Below, in pieces: positions 33,425-45,260 of a stretch of 64,000 nucleotides of DNA. Source of the stretch: Torreya grandis (taxonomy: Eukaryota; Streptophyta; Pinopsida; Cupressales; Taxaceae). The stretch's first letter is position 1, and each line of letters starts with the position of its first letter. The notes beneath the pieces are model-generated. The model ran no database searches. It had not been told where the DNA came from and was given only the letters and a program-made list of their open reading frames with translations. A program made the position numbers and the translations under genes. Location of the stretch: NCBI GenBank assembly GCA_037957365.1, contig JARHVA010004807.1, positions 186,001-250,000 of the forward strand. The letters are read 5' to 3'.

Positions 33425-35224
33425 TATTGACCATTTTTGCCCAATAGGGCAAAAAATTGGTCCCCTTCTTCCCCTGCTATTTAAGGCCAATTTATTTTTT
33501 TATTTTGCATAAGTCTAGAAGTTCTACAGGCTCTATAGGTGCTTGGTTCAAGTTTCAAGTTCTTTGGCTTTGGTACAATCAGCTAAGTTTAATGCAAATT
33601 TCAATCGTCAAAATTTCAAATGGTTCAGTGGCCTTTCAGTTCAATAAAGAGTTCATCGCTTGATTCAAATGCCTCGATTCAATAGCATTGAACCATTGAA
33701 CCATTGAACCAATTTTGGTTCAATGGCTTGGTTCAATGAGCTTTTGTTCAATGCAAGAGTTCATCGCTCAGTTCAAAGGCTTGGTTTAATGGCATTGACA
33801 TGCAATGGTTGAACCTTTGAACTGATTGAACCATTGAACCAATTTTGGTTCAATGGCTTGGTTTAAGGAGGCCACCAATTCAAAGTGAAGGAACCCAAAG
33901 CTCAAAAAAGGCTACAAGAAAGGCCTGATGGCATTTGTTGAGGACGATGACATCGTAAGAGCCGTCAAATATAAAGAAGTGAATTATCCATTGGTTTTCA
34001 AAGCCATGATAGCCACGTGAACATCAATTCTAACACAATGAAAGAGCCATTTTCTTTCGAACCAAAGGAGTGCTAACCATGGAAAAGGCCCAAAAATGTA
34101 GTGACCCACTAGATGATAGCCTGAGGGCCAAAAGAGCCAAAAAGAGACAAGATAGGGAAAAGATGAAGTACCAGGTGTAGGAGCAAACAGATAATCTAAG
34201 TGGTAAAGGGAGGCATCGATTCAAGAGATTACTCCAGCAGGTGAAACAGTGTCTAAAAATTGACCATTAGAATATGCGAATAGCCAATCATGTGACCCAT
34301 TTTATTCATTTCTCATTTATGAGAAAAAAAAACTACATAGGTGCCTTCAAGGAACACTCTCGGTTAATGCGGAAACATCGCGGCCATGTCAAGAAAGGCC
34401 TCATCGCGGCCATGTCAAGAAAGGCCTAAAGTCAAAGATAGGGCTGACAAAAAATTTATGTTTTAAGCAGCCTGCTCTTCCCAATGTTCAAAGGCACATG
34501 GGCCACTTGTAAAAGGGGCACCAAAAGGCCTCCTTTCTTCTCCAATATATTGAGGACTTGTCATTTTTGTAATCATCTTCCACATTTGTAAGGTGTAGCC
34601 CTGGAAAAATTTCACCTGAATCAATAAATGCATTTTTTACCTCTATCTTGGATAGATATCTTTGTGTATGTCTCGAGTGTTAGTTTGTGTTTAGTCATTG
34701 TTTCTTAATGCTTTCACAAGTTCAACACCAACATACCTATTGTCTATAAGGTGCCATTTTTGTAGCTGACAAGGAGAGCTCTATTTGGAAGTGCAGAAAC
34801 AGAAGAAATTACTTACAGTGTGTATTTCACAACACCTTGGTGAATCTCTATATTTTCCATTAGAGCCTCCCTACCAAGTTTCTTGCAGCCTGGTCCTTCT
34901 ACCAAGTCTGAAGTGTATGTATGTGTTTGTCTGATTTAAGTGTGAATGTGAGAAGGTTGACTTTATTTTGGTGCATCACCTCTTTAGAGTAGATTTATTT
35001 TCTTGCAATATTTCTCCCTTTTCATCCCCCCCATTATATCTATGTATATATATGCATTTGCACTTACTAGAATGAACATGATGCATCGAAGGGAGCTAGC
35101 CCTTATCTAGAGACTCTCCCCTCTAGCTTCGCCAGTCCCACAGGCAAGAGGGGAGTTTCCATTGTTGCGTGTGGAAGGCAGGAGCTCGGCCTCCTGCCCA
35201 CGGGTGCAATCCACTGCGTCAACA
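33425..35224 (+). repeat. 3' LTR of element B
   Basis: It begins TATTGACC (the expected TG has become TA) and ends GTCAACA. It is colinear with the 5' LTR. The sequence catcgcggccatgtcaag is present twice at about 34,376-34,428 because of a 26-bp tandem duplication absent from the 5' LTR. It is followed by the gtatc target duplication. Confidence 0.92.
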
Positions 35225-38200
35225 GTATCCAAAGGTGAAAACTAGGTGCATTCATGTGGATGAGATAGAAAAGGATTTATGAAATTGTTTTACACATCAT
35301 TTTATTCCCAAATAAGCCTCTTTTCCAACTCTGGCATAGCAATCTTCTTCATCATATTTCTTGTGAAACTACACTCATGATGGGCTTTCAAGAGCACTCT
35401 AAGGCATGTTATGCACAAATGTCTCAAGTATGATGAGGAGAGGGAGTTATAAAAATAATTCCACCTACATTGGGAGTTCCCTTTATCATGAAATTCTAAT
35501 ACATAAGCTCATCATTACCTTGCAATCATGACCACTCTCCAATACTCAATCCTTGACACTTGGCACTAGAATATTGTAATCTGCCCCTATTGATCCATAC
35601 CAGGGGTCTTTTGACATGTGTTGAGACACCTCACATGTTTGGGTTCATTAGAAACATCATAAAAAATCACCAAAATTTTCTAACCTTGAGTTGGTATTTT
35701 TTTGCATTGAGATCATCAATTCATCACTTTTCCCCAAAATAGTTATTTTTGTACAAGAAGGTCCTACCCCTACTCTAAGACAAAACAAAAATATTATCCC
35801 TATTTGATTGGGTAAATTGATTATTTTAGAAGCTCCAAAAGGTCCTAATTATCAATTTTAACAAATTTTTTTTTCAAATTCCATGTTTAGGGGGTCCAAC
35901 CATCCCAATTTCTTCAAAAAAGAGGTTAAAAACCTTGTTTTTGCATGATCTTATTGAAACCTCCTCATGAATGCTCTTTCCAAACCTCTTTAATGAATCT
36001 AAGGTGTTCACACATGTTACTTACCTTCATTTTATTCTTTTGGATGATACTGTCACTTAGTTCCACTATACATCACTCACATACTTAGACAAAAAGTTCA
36101 TAAACTCAAAATTAGACTTATATTTCAAAGTTCAAAAATAAAGTGCAATGTCATATTAGTAGGGCTTCTTGATAGCAACTATGTATCTCTAAAATATCCC
36201 AAATGGCTTCATTTATAGAACTTGGAAGATGAGAGAGAGGAGAGAAGTTGAAGAGGTACAAGGGCAAGTGTCCAAAGGTGAAAATCAGTTATAATTCATG
36301 TGGAAGAGATAGAAAAGGATTTATTCAACTAATTTACACATCATTTTATTTCCAAATAAGCCTCTTTTCCAAATCTGGCATAACAATCCTCTTAATCATC
36401 TTTCTTGTGAAACTACCCTTATGATGGGCTTTCAAGAGCATTCCAAGGCATGTTATGGATAAATGTCTCATGTATGATGAGGAGAGGGAGTTAAAAAAAT
36501 GATTCCACCTACATTGGTAGTTTCCTTTATCATGAAATAATCTTACATAAACTCATCATTAACTTGTAATCATGACCACTCTCCAATATGCATTCCTTGA
36601 CACTTCGCACTAGAATATTTCAATCTTCCCCAACTGATCCATACTAGGCGTCATTTGACATGTATTGAGATACCTCACATGCTTGGCTTAATTAGAAACA
36701 TCATAAAAAATCTCCAAACTTTTATAACCTTGATTTGGTCTTTTTTTCCTTGAGATCATCAATTCATCACTTTCCCCCAAAATAGTCATTCTTTTACAAG
36801 AAGGGCCTGCCCCTGATCTAAGACAAAACAAAGAGTATTAGGCCTATTTGTTTGGGTAAATTGAGTATTTTAGAAGCTCAAAAAGGTCCTCATTTTATGT
36901 TTTACCAATTTTTTTGTCAAATTCTATGTTAAGGGGGTCCAACCATCCCAATTTATTCAAAAAAGAGGTAAAAAACCTTGTTTTTGCATGATCTTGTTTA
37001 AACCTCCTCATGAATGCTCTTTCCAAACCTCTTTGATGAATCTAAGGTGTTCATACATGTTACTTACCTTCATTTTATTCTTCTATACGATACTATCACT
37101 TAGTTCCACTATACATCACTCACATACTTAGACAAAAACTTTACTTACCTCTTTGATGAGGCACCCCAACTTTTCTAACCTTGAGTTGGTCTTTTTTTAC
37201 CTTGAGATCATTAATTCATCACTTTTCCCCAAAATAGTCATTCTTTTACAAGAAGGGCCTGTCCCTGCTCTAAGACAAAAAAAAGAGTATTAGGCCTATT
37301 TGTTTGAGCAAATTGAGTATTTTAGAAGCTCCAAAAGCTCCTAATTATCAATTCTACGAAAAAATTTCATCAAATTCCATGATTAGGGGGTCCAACCATC
37401 CCAATTTCTTTTAAAAATATGTAAAAACCTTATTTTTACATGCTCTTATTCAAAACTCCTCATGAATGCTCTTTCTAAACCTCTTGATGAATCTAAGCTG
37501 TTCATACATGTTACTTACCTTCATTTTATTCTTTTGGATGATACTATCACTTAGTTCCACTATACATCACTCACATACTTAGAAAAAAAATTCACAAACT
37601 CAGAATTAGAATTATATTTCAATGTTCAAAGACAAAGTGAAATGTCATATTAGTAGGGCTTTGACATACCAACTATGTATATCTCTACAATATCCTGAAT
37701 GGCTTCATAAATAGAACTTGGAAGAAGAGAGAGAGGAGAGAAGTTGAAGAGGTACAAGGACAAGTGTCTAAAGGTGAAAATCAGTTATAATTCATGTGGA
37801 TGACATAGAAAAAGATTTATGCAACTGATTTACACATCATTTTATTCCCAAATAAGCCTATTTTCCAAATGTAGTGTAGTAATCCTCTTAATCATCTTTC
37901 TTGTGAAAATGCCCTCATGATGGGCTTTCAAGAGCACTGTAAGGCATGTTATGGACAAATGTCTCATGTATGATGAGGAGAGGGAGTTAAAAAAATGATT
38001 CCACCTACATTGGGAGTTTTTTTTATAATGAAATTATCTTACATAGGCTCATCATTACCTTGCAATCATGACCACTCTCTAATATGCATTCCTTGACACT
38101 TGGCACTAGAATATTTCAATCTTACCCAACTGATCCATACCAGGGGTCTTTCGACATGTGTTGAGACACCTCACATGCTTGGATTCATTAGAAACATCAT

Positions 38201-41200
38201 AAAAAATCACCAAAATTTTCTAACCTTTAGTTGGTCTTTTTTTGCCTTGAGATCATCACTTTTCCCCAAAACAATCATTCTTGTACAAGAAGTACCTGCC
38301 CCTGCTCTAAGACAAAACAAAGATTATTAGGCATATTTTTTGTGAAAATTGAGTATTTTATAAGCTCCAAAAGGTCATAATAATTTCTTCAAAAAAGAGG
38401 TAAAAAACCTTGTTTCTGCATGATCTGGTTCAAAAATCCTCATGAATGCTCTTTCCAAACATCTTTGATGAATCTAACGTGTTCATACATGTTAATTACC
38501 TTCATTTTATTATTTTGGATGATACTATCACTTAGTTACACTATACATCAATCACATACTTAGACAAAAACTTTACTTACCTCTTTGATTAGGCACTCCA
38601 ACTTTTCTAACCTTGAGTTGGTCTTTTTTTGCCTTGAGATCATCAATTCATCACTTTTCCCCAAAATACTCATTCTTATACAAAAACAGCCTACCCCTGA
38701 TCGAAGACAAAAAATAGAGTATTAGGCCTATTTGTTTGGGCAAATTGAGTATTTTAGAAGCTCCAAAAAGTCCTAATTATCAATTTTACCAAATTGTTTT
38801 ATCAAATTACATGTTTAGGGGGTCCAACCATCCCAATTTCTTCAAAAAAGAGGTAAAAAACCATGTTTTTGCATGCTCTTATTCAAACCTCCTCATGAAT
38901 TCTCTTTTCAAACCTCTTTGATGAATCTAAGGTGTTCATACATGTTACTTACCTTTATTTTATTCTTTTAGATGATACTATCAGTTGGTTCCTCTATACA
39001 TCACTCACATAAATAGGCAAAATTTTCACAAACTTAGAATTAAATTTTTATTTCAATGTTCAAAGATAAAGTGCAATGTCATATTAGCAGGACTTTGCCA
39101 TACCAACTGTGTATCTCTCTACAATAGCCTGAATGGCTTAATTTATAGAACTTAGAAGAAGAGAGAGAGGAGAGAAGTTGAAGAGGCACAAGGACAAATT
39201 TCCAAAGGTGAAAATCAATTAAAATTCATATGGATGAGATATAAAATGATTTATGCAACTAATTTAAACATCAATTTATTCCCAAATAAGCCTCTTTTCC
39301 AAATGTGGTGTAGCAATCCTCTTAATAGTCATTCTTGTGAAACTGCCCTCATGATGGGATTTCAAGAGCACTCCAAGGCATGTTATGGACAAATGTCTCA
39401 TGTATGATGAGGAGAGGGAGTTAAAAAAATTATTCTACCTATATTGGGAGTTTCCTTTATCTTTAAATTCTCTTACATAATCATTACCTTGCAATCATGA
39501 CCACTCTCCAATATGCATTCCTTAACATTTGGCATTGGAATATTCAAATCTTCCCTAGTTGATCCATACCAAGGGTCATTTGACACATGTTAAGACACTT
39601 CACATGCTTGGATTCATTAGAAACATCATAAAAAATCACCAAGATTTTCTAACCTTGAGTTGGTCTTTTTTTGCCTTGAGATCATCAATACATCACTTTT
39701 CCCCAAAACAGTCATTCTTGTACAAGAAGGGCATGCCCCTACTCTAAGACAAAACAAATAGTACTATGCCAATTTTTTTAGGTAAATTGAGTATTTTATA
39801 AGCTACAAAAGGTCCTAATTATCAATTTTACCAAAATTTTTTGTCAAATTGCATGTTTAGGGGGTCTAACCATCCCAATTTCTTCAAAAAAGAGGTAAAA
39901 CACCTTGTTTTTGCATGCTCTTGTTCAAACCTCCGCATGAATGATATTTAAAACCTATTTGATGAATCTAAGGTGTTCATACATGTTACTTACCTTCATT
40001 TAATTCTTTTGGATGATACTATCACTTAGTTCCACTATACATCAATCATATACTTAGACCAAAACTTTACTTACCTCTTTGATGAGACACCCTAGATTTT
40101 ATAACCGTGAGTTGGTATTTTTTTGCCTTGAGATCATGAATTCATCACCTTTCACCAAAATACTCATTCTTTTACAAGAAGGGCCTGCCCCTGATCTAAG
40201 ACAAAACAAATATTATTAGGCCTATTTGTTTGGGCAAATTCAGTATTTTAGAAGCTCTAAAAGGTCCTAATTATCAATTTTACCAATTTTTTTTTCAAAT
40301 TCCATGTTTTGGGGGTCCAACCATTCTAATTTCTTCAAAAAAGAGGTAAAAAACCTTGTTTATGCATGCTCTTATTCAAGCCCCCTCATGAATGCTCTTT
40401 CCAAACCCCTTAGATGAATCTAAGGTGTTCATACATGTTACCTTTATTTTATTCTTTTGGATGATATTATCACTTAGTTCCACTATACATCACTCACATA
40501 CTTAGATAAAAATTTAACAAACTCAAAATTGGACTTATATTTCAATGTTCAAAGATAAATTACAATGTCATATTAACAGGGCTTTGCCATACCAACTGTG
40601 TATCTCTCTGCAATAGCTCGAATGGCTTCATTTATAGAACTTAGAAGAAGAGAGAGAGGAGAGAAGTTGAAGAGGCACAAGGACAAGTGCCCAAAGGTGA
40701 AAATTAGTTATAATTCATGTGGATGAGATAGAAAAGGATTTATTCAACTAATTTACACATAATTTTATTCCCAAATAAGCCTCTTTTCCAAATGTGGCAT
40801 AACAATCCTCTTAATCATCTTTCTTGTGAAACTGCCATCATGATGGGATTTCAAGAGCACTGCAAGGCATGTTATGGACAAATGTCTCATGTATGATGAG
40901 GAGAGGGAGTTAAAAAAAATATTCCACCTGTATTGGGAGTTTATTTTATCATGAAATTCTCTTACATAAGCTCATCATTACCTTGCAATCATGACCACTA
41001 TCCAATATGCATTCCTTGACACTTGGCACTAGAATATTTCAATCTTCCCCAACTGATCCATACCAGGGGTATTTCGACATGTGTTGAGACACCTCACATT
41101 CTTGGATTCATTAGAAACATCATAAAAAATCACCAAACTTTTCTAACCTTGAGTTGGCCTTTTTTTTGCCTTGAGATCATCAATTCATCACTTTTCCCCA

Positions 41201-42270
41201 AAATAATCATTCTTGTAAAAGAAGGGCTTGCCCCTGCTCTAAGATAAAACAAAGAGTATTAGGCCTATTTGTTTGGGCAAATTAAGTATTTTAGAATCTC
41301 CAAAAGGTCCTAATTATAAATTTTACCAATATTTTTTGTCAAATTCCTTGTTTAGGTGGTCCAACCATCCCAATTTCTTCAAAAAAGATGTAAAAAACCT
41401 TATTTTTACATGCTCTTGTTTAAACCTCCTCATGAATGATCTTTCTAAACCTCTTTGATAAATCTAAGGTGTTCATACATGTTACTTACCTTCATTTTAT
41501 TCTTTTGGATGATACTATCACTTAGTTTCATTGTACATCACTCACATACTTAGACAAAAAATTTACTTACCTCTTTGATGAGACACCCAAGCATTTCTAA
41601 CCTTGAGTTGGTCTTTTTTTAACTTGAGATCATCAATTCATCACTTTTCCCCAAAATAGTCATTCTTATATAAGAAGGGCCTGCCCCTGCTATAAGACAA
41701 AATAAAGAGTATTAGACCTATTTGTTTGGGTAAATTTAGTATTTGAGAAGCTCCAAAAGGTCCTAATTATCAATTTTACCAATTTTTTTTTGTCAAATTC
41801 CATGTTTAGGGGGTCCAACCATCCCAATTTATTCAAAAAATAGGTGAAAAACCTTATTTTTGCATGCTCTTATTCAAACCTCCTAGTGAATTCTCTTTCC
41901 AAACCTCTTTGATGAATCGAAGGTGTTCATACATGTTACTTACCTTCATTTTATTCTTTTGGATGATACTATCACTTAGTTCCACTATACAACACTCACA
42001 TAGTTAGACAAAAAGTTCAAAAACTCATAATTGGACTTATATTTCAATGTTCAAAGACAAAGTTCAATGTCATATTAGCAGGGCTTTGCCATGCAAACCT
42101 TGTATCTCTCCGCAATAGCCCGAATGGCTTCATTTATAGAACTTGGAAGAAGAAAGAGAGGAGAGAAGTTGAAGAGGCACAAGAACAAGTGTCCAAACAT
42201 GAAAATTAGGTAAAGTTCATGTGGATGAGATATAAAAGGATTTATGCAACTGATTTACACATCATTTTAT
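35225..42270. repeat. Complex tandem repeat array, middle block (units 8b-17a)
   Basis: This continues the array after element B. Unit 8 L ends 36041; 9 L 36042-37084; 10 S 37085-37535; 11 L 37536-38516 (~60 bp deleted near 38,380); 12 S 38517-38969; 13 L 38970-40010; 14 S 40011-40458; 15 L 40459-41506; 16 S 41507-41960; 17 L from 41961, cut by the TRIM at 42,271. All S units share the same filler, so S arose once and L-S dimers of ~1.5 kb were then amplified, with L-L exceptions at 5-6 and 8-9. Confidence 0.9.
42266..42270 (+). repeat. Left 5-bp target duplication of TRIM copy 1
   Basis: tttat here and at 43520-43524. Removing the insert restores the array word cattttattccc seen in other L units. 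Confidence 0.8.
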
Positions 42271-43519
42271 TGTGGAGCTAGATACCAATCTCCCACTTGG
42301 AGATAAAGAGTTGCACCTGTACCCATACCAATACTCTGTCTAATCTGCATCCTGGCTTGTATTCCTCTTTAAGCTCCCACTTGAAGACAACCCACCACAC
42401 TCCCTGTGGTGCTACACCTATCCCTGAATTTATCCATTCTTCTGCCTTGCTATACTCCCACTCAAACAGCAACCCCTGTGAGTAACTTGTAATCAATAAC
42501 ACTTAACAGATCTGAACTACCTTTTAGTCAAGCTCGCTCTGAGAACGTCCAACCTCGCTCTGATACCATTTGATAGGACCCTAAGTTCCCCAAAGCTCTG
42601 ACACAACTTGTCAGATTTAAGAGCACACATGATTACCAATGTATAAGCAACTTAAACATGCAAAAATACTAGAAGAACAAATAACTAACAATGAGAAATA
42701 ACACATGAGAGGCAACACATAATTGTATTCAACTCATTACAAAGGAAATTACAATAAAGAGATCACACTCTTCTCCACCTCTATAAGGCCTTCTACCTCA
42801 AGGGCTCCCAGTAATATTCCCACCTGAGTAATCTTCTCTCATAGGTCACAACACACAGCTAACACAAGCTGTTGTTCACCTCATTGTACATCTAGTACAA
42901 TCAAGTACGAACTGATACTCCAAGTAGATCTAACCATGATCCTGCTCCTGATGTATTGTTTTCACCTTGGATCTAGCTCCCCCATCGATCTCCTTTCTGA
43001 CCCTCGTATTCACACATCCCTGCAGACCAACCTGATCTTACTTATCACATGTAGATCTCCTCCATGATCCTGCAACACCCTGCATATCAAACTTGATCTT
43101 ACATACATGGGGAATCCTACTTGATTCCACCATGGGAAGAACTCTCCAAGCTCCACACTTGGGTTCTACAAGTTCTACACTTAACAATATAGCCCATGAG
43201 TCTATTATATAGATCTCATGCATACACTTAATTTAGACAAGTGGCTCAAAGACTCAAACTGGTCTTTATCATGCAAACTCCATGTTCACTTAACTAACTA
43301 TTCGTTAATAATAGTTCTGACTGCTACAGGCGACTGACATCGGTCCCTGCCTTCTTGGAGGTGACCAACGTTGGCCGATATCCTATCGATGTTGGTTTCC
43401 TCTGTGCTTCCCCTGACCGACGTCAGTTGTGGCCTGCCGACACCGGTGACTATCAAGCTGCAAAGAACCTCCTCCTTCTGTTTGCAACAAGGTGAAGCTT
43501 TTAGCTCCACACCCTAACA
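42271..43519 (-). mobile_element. TRIM copy 1: single LTR plus internal region
   Basis: In minus orientation it reads LTR (43519 to 42571, TGTTAGGG start), initiator-Met-type PBS (42553-42568), a ~280-bp internal region, then a purine tract ccaagtgggagat. Instead of a second LTR there are only 17 bases, 42271-42287, beginning TGGTATC and ending TAGCTCCACA. A 5-bp TSD flanks it, so this truncated form looks like the inserted form. No pol or gag is present, so it depended on another element, probably a copia-type one judging by PBS and purine-tract style. Confidence 0.8.
42571..43519 (-). repeat. LTR of TRIM copy 1
   Basis: 949 bp, about 80 bp longer than the copy 2 LTRs. U3 at 43,325-43,460 carries five related CCGAYG motifs. 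A TATA word, ctatataata on the minus strand, is at about 43,200-43,210. The minus-strand start is TGTTAGGGTG and the end CCTATCA. Confidence 0.8.
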
Positions 43520-43899
43520 TTTATTCCCAAATAAGCCTCTTTTCCAAATGTGGCATAAAAATCCTCTTAATCATCTTTCTTGTGAAACTACCCTCATGAT
43601 GGTATTTCAAGAGCACTCTAAGGCATGTTATGGACAAATTTCTCATGTATGATGAGGATAGGGAGTTACAAAAATTATTCCACCTGCATTGGGAGTTTCC
43701 TTTATTATGAAATTCTCTTACATATGCTCATCATTACCTTGTAATCATGACCACTCTCCAATAAGTATTCCTTGACACTTGGCAATAGAATATTTCAATC
43801 TTCCCTAAATGATCCATACCAGGGGTCTTTTGACACATGTTGAGACACCTCACATGATTGGATTCATTAGAAACATCATAAAAAAGCATCAAACTTGAG
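43520..43899. repeat. Array remnant, unit 17b
   Basis: L-unit sequence resumes after the TRIM and breaks off at a cttgag word, a little before where the shared L/S 340-bp part would begin. Confidence 0.85.
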
Positions 43900-44906
43900 T
43901 TTCCACCTTGTCCAGTATGTCATTCTAGATGTCAGTTTAGATAGGCTAAATAGAGAGATAGTAGAGGCATTTATGAATATTTTCAAGGTTTTAGAATGGA
44001 ATGGATTGTTTCTTATATTCTCCATCTACTTCCCAAAGTGCTTGGCATCTCATGGTCATCTTTAAGACCTAAAAGACACAAGAAAATGTCAATAAAAATT
44101 ACTTTATACTCCACCTATATGGATTCCATTCAATATAATTACTTGGATTTGACCCTCATGGATTTGGAAAAAAGTTATCCTTTATCCTCAAGGTCAAATT
44201 TGTTCATTGAGATGTACTTTGAGCCTCATTTCTCTAGTTGAGTCCTTATGGAGGGTTTGCAAGGGTTTCTAAAGTGGTTTTTATTCTTAACATTCGTTCA
44301 TAGCCATGGAACATTAGAGTTATAATAAAATTAAACTTATGGATCCTAAAGGACCTCATTAAATTTACTTTAAAGTCTTAATGTCCCATGAAAAGCTTGG
44401 TGGAAGTTCTAAACAATTGAAGTTGTCATTCCAGCTCATTTTTGGCTTCCTCGTGGGGTCTGAATGCTTCTTAAGCCAAAAATGGCTTCATAAAGACTTT
44501 ATTTAAAAATTAAGGGTTGTAAAATATCTATATATGACCTATAAACTTCCTCCAACCATAATAATGGATTGAAAAAATCTTGAAATATAAATTGACCCTT
44601 GTTTGGTTTTAGGCCTAGGCCTTGCCAATAGGCCTAGGCCTTACTAATAGGCCTGCCTACATATTTGAGCTCCTTTTGACCCTCCAATGGTTCCATTTGA
44701 AATGTTAAGGCCTGAACACACCAAAAATACCTTTTTAAACATATATTTATCACTTTTAAATCATAGATTAGGTTGAAAATGCATATGACCTCCAATTTGG
44801 CCTCTAGCCTTAATGCTTTCCTTCACACTTGACTGTAACCCTTGTTGTGTAGGGTGCCCTATTTGATATAAATCCTTATATAAAGGTTTATTAGGTTCTT
44901 CCATGT
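43900..44906. other. Non-array sequence between two array pieces
   Basis: About 1 kb unlike the repeat units. It holds 2.3 copies of a 19-bp word starting aggcctaggcctt at 44611-44655 and no supported gene. An open stretch at 43,996-44,241 has no recognisable motif. The shared word cttgagtt on both sides may be a short duplication or simple homology. Confidence 0.5.
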
Positions 44907-45260
44907 GTCCCCAATATTTTATAATCTTGAGTTGGTCTTTTTTTTCCTTGAGATCATCAATTTGTCACTTTTCCCCAAAATAGTTATTCTTGTACAAAAA
45001 GGGTCTATCCCTGCTCTAAGAAAAAACAAAGAGTATTAGGCATATTTTTTTTGTAAAATTGATTATTTTAAAATCTAAAAAAGTTCATAATTATCAATTT
45101 CCATGTTTATGGGGTCCAACCATCCTAATTTCTTCAAAAAAGAGGTAAAAAACCATGTTTTTGCATCCTCTGATTCAAACCTCCTCATGAATGCTCTTTC
45201 CAAACCTATTTGATGAATAAATGTGTTAATACATGTTAATTACCTTAATTTTATTCTTTT
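44907..45260. repeat. Last array fragment, S-type (unit 18)
   Basis: It starts with an S-style gtccccaatattttataat leader, then the 340-bp part common to L and S, and ends attctttt at 45260, exactly where a unit ends. It is more diverged than inner units, as expected at an array edge. Confidence 0.8.

Larger units (their letters stand above)
25358..35224 (+). mobile_element. Complete Ty3/gypsy element B with two RNase H domains, inserted in array unit 8
   Basis: A 9,867-bp element with LTRs of 1,786 and 1,800 bp, TGTTGAC...GTCAACA termini and a 5-bp TSD. Gag is in frame 1. Everything from about 28,539 to 33,180 (gag end, PR, additional RNase H, RT, RH, INT) stays in frame 3 and is broken only by stops. 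The additional RNase H places it near the Tat lineage, but its position before RT differs from element D. The LTRs differ at about 23 of the first 240 positions by eye, so it is old. Confidence 0.92.

Noticed and set aside
21647..41247. A 60-76 codon frame (RNIIKNHQTFLTLSW-like) recurring in most L units
   Set aside because: It recurs because the DNA repeats. It mostly lacks ATG, is truncated or broken in several units, and changes do not spare amino acids. Not called as a gene.
43298..43510. 70-codon minus frame in the TRIM LTR
   Set aside because: It lies in GC-rich U3 promoter sequence and is broken in the other LTRs.
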